Source: Madurella fahalii
Lineage: Eukaryota; Ascomycota; Sordariomycetes; Sordariales
DNA: 64,000 nucleotides
Reading direction: 5' to 3'
Assembly (NCBI GenBank): GCA_029876055.1
Contig: CM056875.1
Coordinates: 5,791,001 to 5,855,000 of the forward strand
Below, one piece after another: positions 62,578 through 64,000 of this stretch. The stretch's first letter is position 1; every line of letters starts with the position of its first letter. A model generated the notes under the pieces. It was not told the DNA's origin, did no database searches, and saw only the letters and a program-made list of their open reading frames with translations. A program made the translations under genes and the position numbers.

Positions 62578-64000
62578 TCATGTGTCTTCTGTGAACCTCG
62601 AGCCAGAGCCGCGTGAGCCGTCTCGCGATGCAAAGCTACGCCCGAGCGCGTCGGGTACTGGTAAGGTCGTGGGGAATGCCGAAGGGCGGTGGCCGGATGG
62701 CGAAGGCGCTTGCCCGTGTGTGGCGGTTCGCTGCGGCCCGTCTCGGAAGACGGGGACGCCGCTTTGCGGCCGCATGGGAGAGCCGAGTTGTAATGGCTGT
62801 AGATTTGAGCTGTCTAGAAACGCTTGCGAGTCTCGATAATATGACGTGCCGCCGCCAATGCTGTCGCTTGGGTCGCTATAGCCGTCTCCGCCGGATTCCA
62901 AGACTGAGATCAGTTTCCTTCCAGACACTCGGTAGAAGCCTTTCTCTTGCGTGGCCGATGCCGCAGGTGTCCCGACCGACTGTTTGTTTCCGGTCAACTT
63001 GGCGAGCGCGGCTGGAACTGCGAATACGGCCGCCCGCTCCATCATCCCCCCTCTCCCGCCGCCGGGCGACGTTCCATAGGTGAGGCCTCTACCGTGTGCT
63101 GTGCTGTCTCCGTCACCTAGGAGCATGATACCTCGGGCATGCTGTTTCCTCCACTTTAGGAGATATAGTAATGCCAGAACAATGATCGCGATGCCGGCGA
63201 CACTGCCCACCACTCCGCCGACGACGGCGTTTCGTGTTGCGGGGGTCAGTCCAGGGCCGGAGTCCGCCGTTGGTTCGGGGGTAGCAGGAGCGGCAGCTGG
63301 GGACCCAGCGCCGGCGGTCGCATCGCTGCCGGGTGCGACCGCAAGAGTTGCGACGTCGAAAGTATTCGTGGTGGTCAACGGGGTGGACGAGCTGCTGCTC
63401 GTTTTCGAAGAGAACGTGGAAGAGAACGCGGTCTTGGTAGTATTTGAGAAAAGCCCTACTGTGCTATTGCTAAAGAGTGACGGTATGTGTGCTGCCGAGT
63501 CTTGTCAGTTGACTGTGAGCGCGAGGGGGTTTTCCCTGGGAACGCACTTGATGAAGAGTTGAAGATGCCGGTGGATAGGGTGGGGAAAGCAGACGAGCTG
63601 CTGAAAGGAGCGGACGTCAGCGTCTCCGGGGACGCAGACACGGGAACGGACGACTCCGTCTGTGCGGAGGCCGTGGTCGATGGCGCGCCATCGTTGAGAT
63701 CCGGGAGCAAGCCAGAGAGAGACACGCTGGGCAATGCGTCACCCACAGCGCTTAGAACGGCGGTGACACCTGGCGGGATTCCTAGTAGTGATGGTGTTAC
63801 AGGGTCTGAACGAATGGTCGAAACACTAGTGACTGCACCGGACGCATCGACGTAGTGCACGACGGAGACGGTCTGAACGACGACTACTTGGCGCTCATGC
63901 AAGTTGTCGCTGGGTGGTGGTGAACGAATGTGTGGTGCGGCGCTGTCGCCCCCTTGCGGTTGACGAGCCTCGGTGTGGGAATGCAAACGACGGTGCAGGT
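62578..64000 (-). CDS. Ser/Thr-rich single-pass membrane glycoprotein (5' partial)
   Basis: A predicted type I surface protein. The extracellular part is rich in Ser, Thr, Ala and Pro, fitting heavy O-glycosylation. One membrane span (VVGGVVGSVAGIAIIVLALL, about bases 63195-63140) is followed by basic KWRKQ, then a cytoplasmic tail of about 180 residues with a Ser/Arg-rich end. The intron 63492-63547 (GTGCGT..CTGAC..CAG, 56 nt) joins IFNSSS to THIPSLFSNSTVG. The N-terminus and any signal peptide lie to the right of the window or in an upstream exon; the frame is open to about 63986. The layout resembles fungal Mid2-like or mucin-type cell-wall sensors, but no specific family motif is seen, so the sensor role is speculative. 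Confidence 0.75.

Overview
The window looks like a nuclear chromosome segment of a filamentous ascomycete, most likely a Sordariomycete (inference). The grounds are short GT-AG introns (about 54-142 nt) with CTGAC/CTAAC-type branch sites, a fungal NACHT-ankyrin (NLR-like) gene, a Zn(II)2Cys6 regulator, an Htf1-type homeobox gene, two DUF6594 membrane proteins and an intron-bearing tRNA-Trp. Gene boundaries below come from joining reading frames at splice sites by hand, so each coordinate is a model.

Layout. 1-3440: a NACHT-ankyrin gene entering from the left edge, with 13 complete ankyrin repeats and a decayed 3' tail. 3826-5912 (+): a four-exon MFS transporter of the DHA2/vacuolar amino-acid type with a 13-nt exon. 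5913-20382: gene-poor, holding two minus-strand DUF6594 genes (7785-9017 and 14268-15162). 20383-24226 (-): Tof1/Swi1 (Timeless family), divergent from 24689-25782 (+), a mitochondrial 3-hydroxyacyl-CoA dehydrogenase. 25783-36903: about 11 kb with no recognisable gene. 36904-39182 (+): an Htf1-like homeodomain factor. 39183-47395: about 8 kb with no recognisable gene but with a long octamer satellite. 47396-58572: three minus-strand genes in a row, namely a Bor1-like SLC4 transporter, the m-AAA protease subunit Afg3 and a Zn2Cys6 regulator. 61366-61445 (+): tRNA-Trp with a 7-nt intron. 62578 to the right edge (-): a Ser/Thr-rich single-pass surface protein, 5' partial.

Functionally this is a mix of housekeeping genes (replication-fork protection, short-chain beta-oxidation, mitochondrial protein quality control, borate/anion export) and accessory or developmental genes (NLR, DUF6594 pair, homeobox, cell-surface glycoprotein). 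There is no sign of a biosynthetic cluster, CRISPR array, rRNA or recognisable transposase. The least ordinary signals are the near-identical ankyrin repeats and decayed tail of the NLR, the homeobox gene isolated inside about 19 kb without other genes, the MFS microexon, and a possible 32-nt GC-AG intron in the Zn2Cys6 gene.
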